In this document: positions 42,367 to 43,973 of the stretch, piece after piece | How positions within the stretch are numbered: the stretch's first letter is position 1 | How the letters are laid out: each line of letters starts with the position of its first letter | Made by a program: the position numbers and the translations under genes | Assembly: GCA_007693855.1 (NCBI GenBank) | Contig: RECU01000106.1 | Coordinates: 1-43,973 of the forward strand | Length of the DNA stretch: 43,973 bases | Source of the DNA: Gammaproteobacteria bacterium | GTDB taxonomy: Bacteria; Pseudomonadota; Gammaproteobacteria; Steroidobacterales; PWYM01 | Direction of reading: 5' to 3' | The notes under the pieces: generated by a model | What the model was told of the DNA's origin: nothing | The model's database searches: none | What the model saw: only the letters and a program-made list of their open reading frames with translations

Positions 42367-43274
42367 GGCTCGAGCAGCTCGTAGTGAATCGACATCGGTG
42401 AGTCGTCGCCGGGGGCGCGGCCCAGGCCGATGATGCCGCTGCCGGTGAGCTGCGTGGAATCACGGCGCACGAAAATTTCCTCGCCACCGGCGGTATGGAT
42501 GAACGTGCCATTGGTGCTCTGGTCGATCAGCAGGAACTTGTGCCGATCCATCTCGATGCGCACGTGCAGCCGGGAGATCAGTGAGCCCTTGACCACCAGA
42601 TCGTTGTCTTCGGCCCGACCCATCGTCACCTGCTGACGGCCGTTGCTGCCGAGCAGCCACTCGCGGCTGCCCAGCCTGAGTCGCAGGCGGGCCGGGCGGC
42701 GGTTCCGGCCGCTGTCCCAGCCGCCCTGGATCGGCAGCATGCTGGTGGCCTCCTCGGGCTGCCAGAGCACCTCGAAGACCCCGACCTGCCCGCTCTGGCC
42801 CCGCACCGTGGCCACGTCGATCTGGCGTACCAGCGGCTGCCAGTCCGGCGAGAGTCGGCTCACGGTGCTCTCGGTGGTGAGGATCTGACCGGCCTTGGCC
42901 TGGCTGGTCATGCGGTTGGCCATATGCACGGCCACGCCGAAGATATCGCGCTGCTCGCGCACCACCGGACCGAAGTGGCAGCCCACGCGGATGGCCACGT
43001 GGCCATCCTCGAAGGCCAGCTCGCTGTCCCGGCTGATGCGCAACTGCATCTGGCGGGCGGCAGCCATCGCGGCATCGCTGGTCTCGAAGGTGGCCATCAC
43101 TTCATCGCCGATGGTCTTGATGACCCGGCCCCCCGCCGCCTCCGTCTCCTCGCGCATGATGTCCACGCAACGCCCGACCACCTCTCGGGCACGGATATCG
43201 CCGAGGTGCTCGTAAAGCCGCGTGCTGCCGACCACATCGGCAAACAGAATCGCAGTGTCGGTTTCCTGGCTCAT
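42363..43274 (-). CDS. class III adenylate/guanylate cyclase with FHA domain
   Basis: Cytosolic 303-residue protein without membrane segments. The N-terminal cyclase domain (about 1-170) has the two metal aspartates, D13 (FADVVGST) and D57 (KTIGDEVM), and K53, the adenine-recognising position. The transition-state region reads VHMANR (116-121): arginine R121 is kept, but the usual asparagine is H117. The C-terminal FHA domain (about 195-303) has MGRAEDND (G219, R220), S234-R235-x-H237 and TNGTF (N255, G256), the phosphothreonine-binding residues. It likely joins nucleotide signalling to a phosphorylated partner. Activity and product are not settled by sequence. ATG at 43274, 18 bases after the methyltransferase gene. 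Confidence 0.88.
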   Translation of the reverse strand: MSQETDTAILFADVVGSTRLYEHLGDIRAREVVGRCVDIMREETEAAGGRVIKTIGDEVMATFETSDAAMAAARQMQLRISRDSELAFEDGHVAIRVGCHFGPVVREQRDIFGVAVHMANRMTSQAKAGQILTTESTVSRLSPDWQPLVRQIDVATVRGQSGQVGVFEVLWQPEEATSMLPIQGGWDSGRNRRPARLRLRLGSREWLLGSNGRQQVTMGRAEDNDLVVKGSLISRLHVRIEMDRHKFLLIDQSTNGTFIHTAGGEEIFVRRDSTQLTGSGIIGLGRAPGDDSPMSIHYELLEP

Positions 43275-43292
43275 AGGCGGCTCAAAACCAGC

Positions 43293-43973
43293 TCAGGCCG
43301 ATTTCTCGGCGACAATGTAGGCGATCCACGCCGGATCGTTGAGGCCCTTGGCCGATTCGGCGTACTCCCCGGTCCCCTCGCCGTCCTCGTCCTCGGTCTC
43401 CCACCAGGTCCGCACCCGGGCAAAGCCCGCTTCGCGCAGGAGCTCAAGGATCTCGGGGAGGGTCCAGAGGCGCCATGCGTAGCTGAAGGCACGGTTCAGG
43501 CGGGAGCCATCCGGGAAACGGAAATGGATGTGGCAGACGCACTCGGCGGTCACGGGGTCGAAATCCGCCTGCTCCCAGACATAGGTGAAGCCGTCGTGCC
43601 GGGTCTTCTCCTTGCCCATGACATAGCTCTCCGAGCCACCGAAGATGTCGAGGAACATGATGCCGTCATCGGCCAGCGCCTCGCGGGCCCGGGCGAAATA
43701 CCGGCGCATCTGTTCGCGGGTGCGAAACGTCCAGTAGCTGAAGTTGAAGGCCGTCAGGACGTCGACCGGCTCGGTGCTGACCGTCAGCACATCGTCGTTC
43801 AGCAACCGGACCCGCTGGCGCTCGGGCGGTGCCAGTCGGGACACACGATGTTCCCGGCCCCAGGCCAGCACCTCGGGATCGAAATCGACGCCGATCGCAT
43901 AACGCTCCGAACCACCCCGTACCCACTGGCAGGCGGCGCTGGCGGTGCCGCAGAAATCCTCGCGCAGACCGCG
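43293..43973 (-). CDS. class I SAM-dependent methyltransferase, 5' end cut by window
   Basis: The frame is open to the right edge, so the N-terminus is missing; 226 codons are visible. Starting at the edge it reads LREDFCGTA, then YAIGVDFDPEVLAWG, the glycine-rich motif I and acidic end of the SAM-binding strand, then DVLTAFNFSYWTF and a region ending LLREAGFARVRTWWE, typical of small-molecule methyltransferases. An internal GTG at 43871 is not the start, because motif I lies before it. Substrate unknown. It is followed 18 bases later by the cyclase-FHA gene, so they may be cotranscribed. Confidence 0.85.
   Translation of the reverse strand, partial: RGLREDFCGTASAACQWVRGGSERYAIGVDFDPEVLAWGREHRVSRLAPPERQRVRLLNDDVLTVSTEPVDVLTAFNFSYWTFRTREQMRRYFARAREALADDGIMFLDIFGGSESYVMGKEKTRHDGFTYVWEQADFDPVTAECVCHIHFRFPDGSRLNRAFSYAWRLWTLPEILELLREAGFARVRTWWETEDEDGEGTGEYAESAKGLNDPAWIAYIVAEKSA

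Overview
This window is a high-GC (visibly about two-thirds G+C), almost gap-free stretch of a gammaproteobacterial chromosome. The gene order rpsB-tsf-pyrH-frr-uppS-cdsA-dxr-rseP-bamA-skp-lpxD-fabZ-lpxA-lpxB-rnhB-dnaE-accA-tilS-pyrG-kdsA-eno-ftsB-ispD-ispF-truD, with map-glnD-dapC-dapD-dapE on the other side, is the Pseudomonas-type arrangement of this core cluster. The GTP-type PEP carboxykinase, the extended S2 protein and the base composition suggest a non-enteric gammaproteobacterium, perhaps near Ectothiorhodospiraceae/Chromatiales. That placement is inference and no rRNA is present to test it.

Layout. (1) 1-27097, minus strand: 25 consecutive genes read from rpsB towards truD, which is cut by the left edge. 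Many junctions are 1-11 nt stop/start overlaps. They cover translation (rpsB, tsf, frr, tilS, truD), nucleotide synthesis (pyrH, pyrG), isoprenoid and undecaprenyl carrier synthesis (dxr, ispD, ispF, uppS), phospholipid and fatty acid synthesis (cdsA, fabZ, accA), lipid A/Kdo (lpxD, lpxA, lpxB, kdsA), outer membrane assembly and stress (bamA, skp, rseP), replication (dnaE, rnhB), glycolysis (eno) and division (ftsB). (2) 27098-27274: divergent control region with an rpsB promoter and a structured S2 leader. (3) 27275-34349, plus strand: map, glnD, dapC, dapD, an ArsC/Spx-like gene and dapE, joining methionine removal, nitrogen signalling and the succinylase branch of lysine/diaminopimelate synthesis. 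(4) 34316-40395, minus strand: yoaA-type helicase, tsaB, phoB, phoR, phoU, dsbB. A candidate Pho box lies before phoB. (5) 40580-42322, plus strand: pckG. (6) 42363-43973, minus strand: a methyltransferase cut by the right edge, then a class III nucleotide cyclase fused to an FHA domain.

The envelope genes work as one supply line: CdsA and UppS feed membrane lipid and carrier lipid, LpxA/LpxD/LpxB and KdsA feed lipopolysaccharide, and BamA/Skp insert outer membrane proteins. I found no tRNA, rRNA, CRISPR array, insertion sequence, phage or defence gene, and no gene-free stretch longer than about 200 bases. I do not see an undescribed system here. The points most worth a second look are regulatory (S2 leader, hairpins between rpsB and tsf, Pho box) and a few protein details (S2 tail, cyclase active site, TTG start of bamA).
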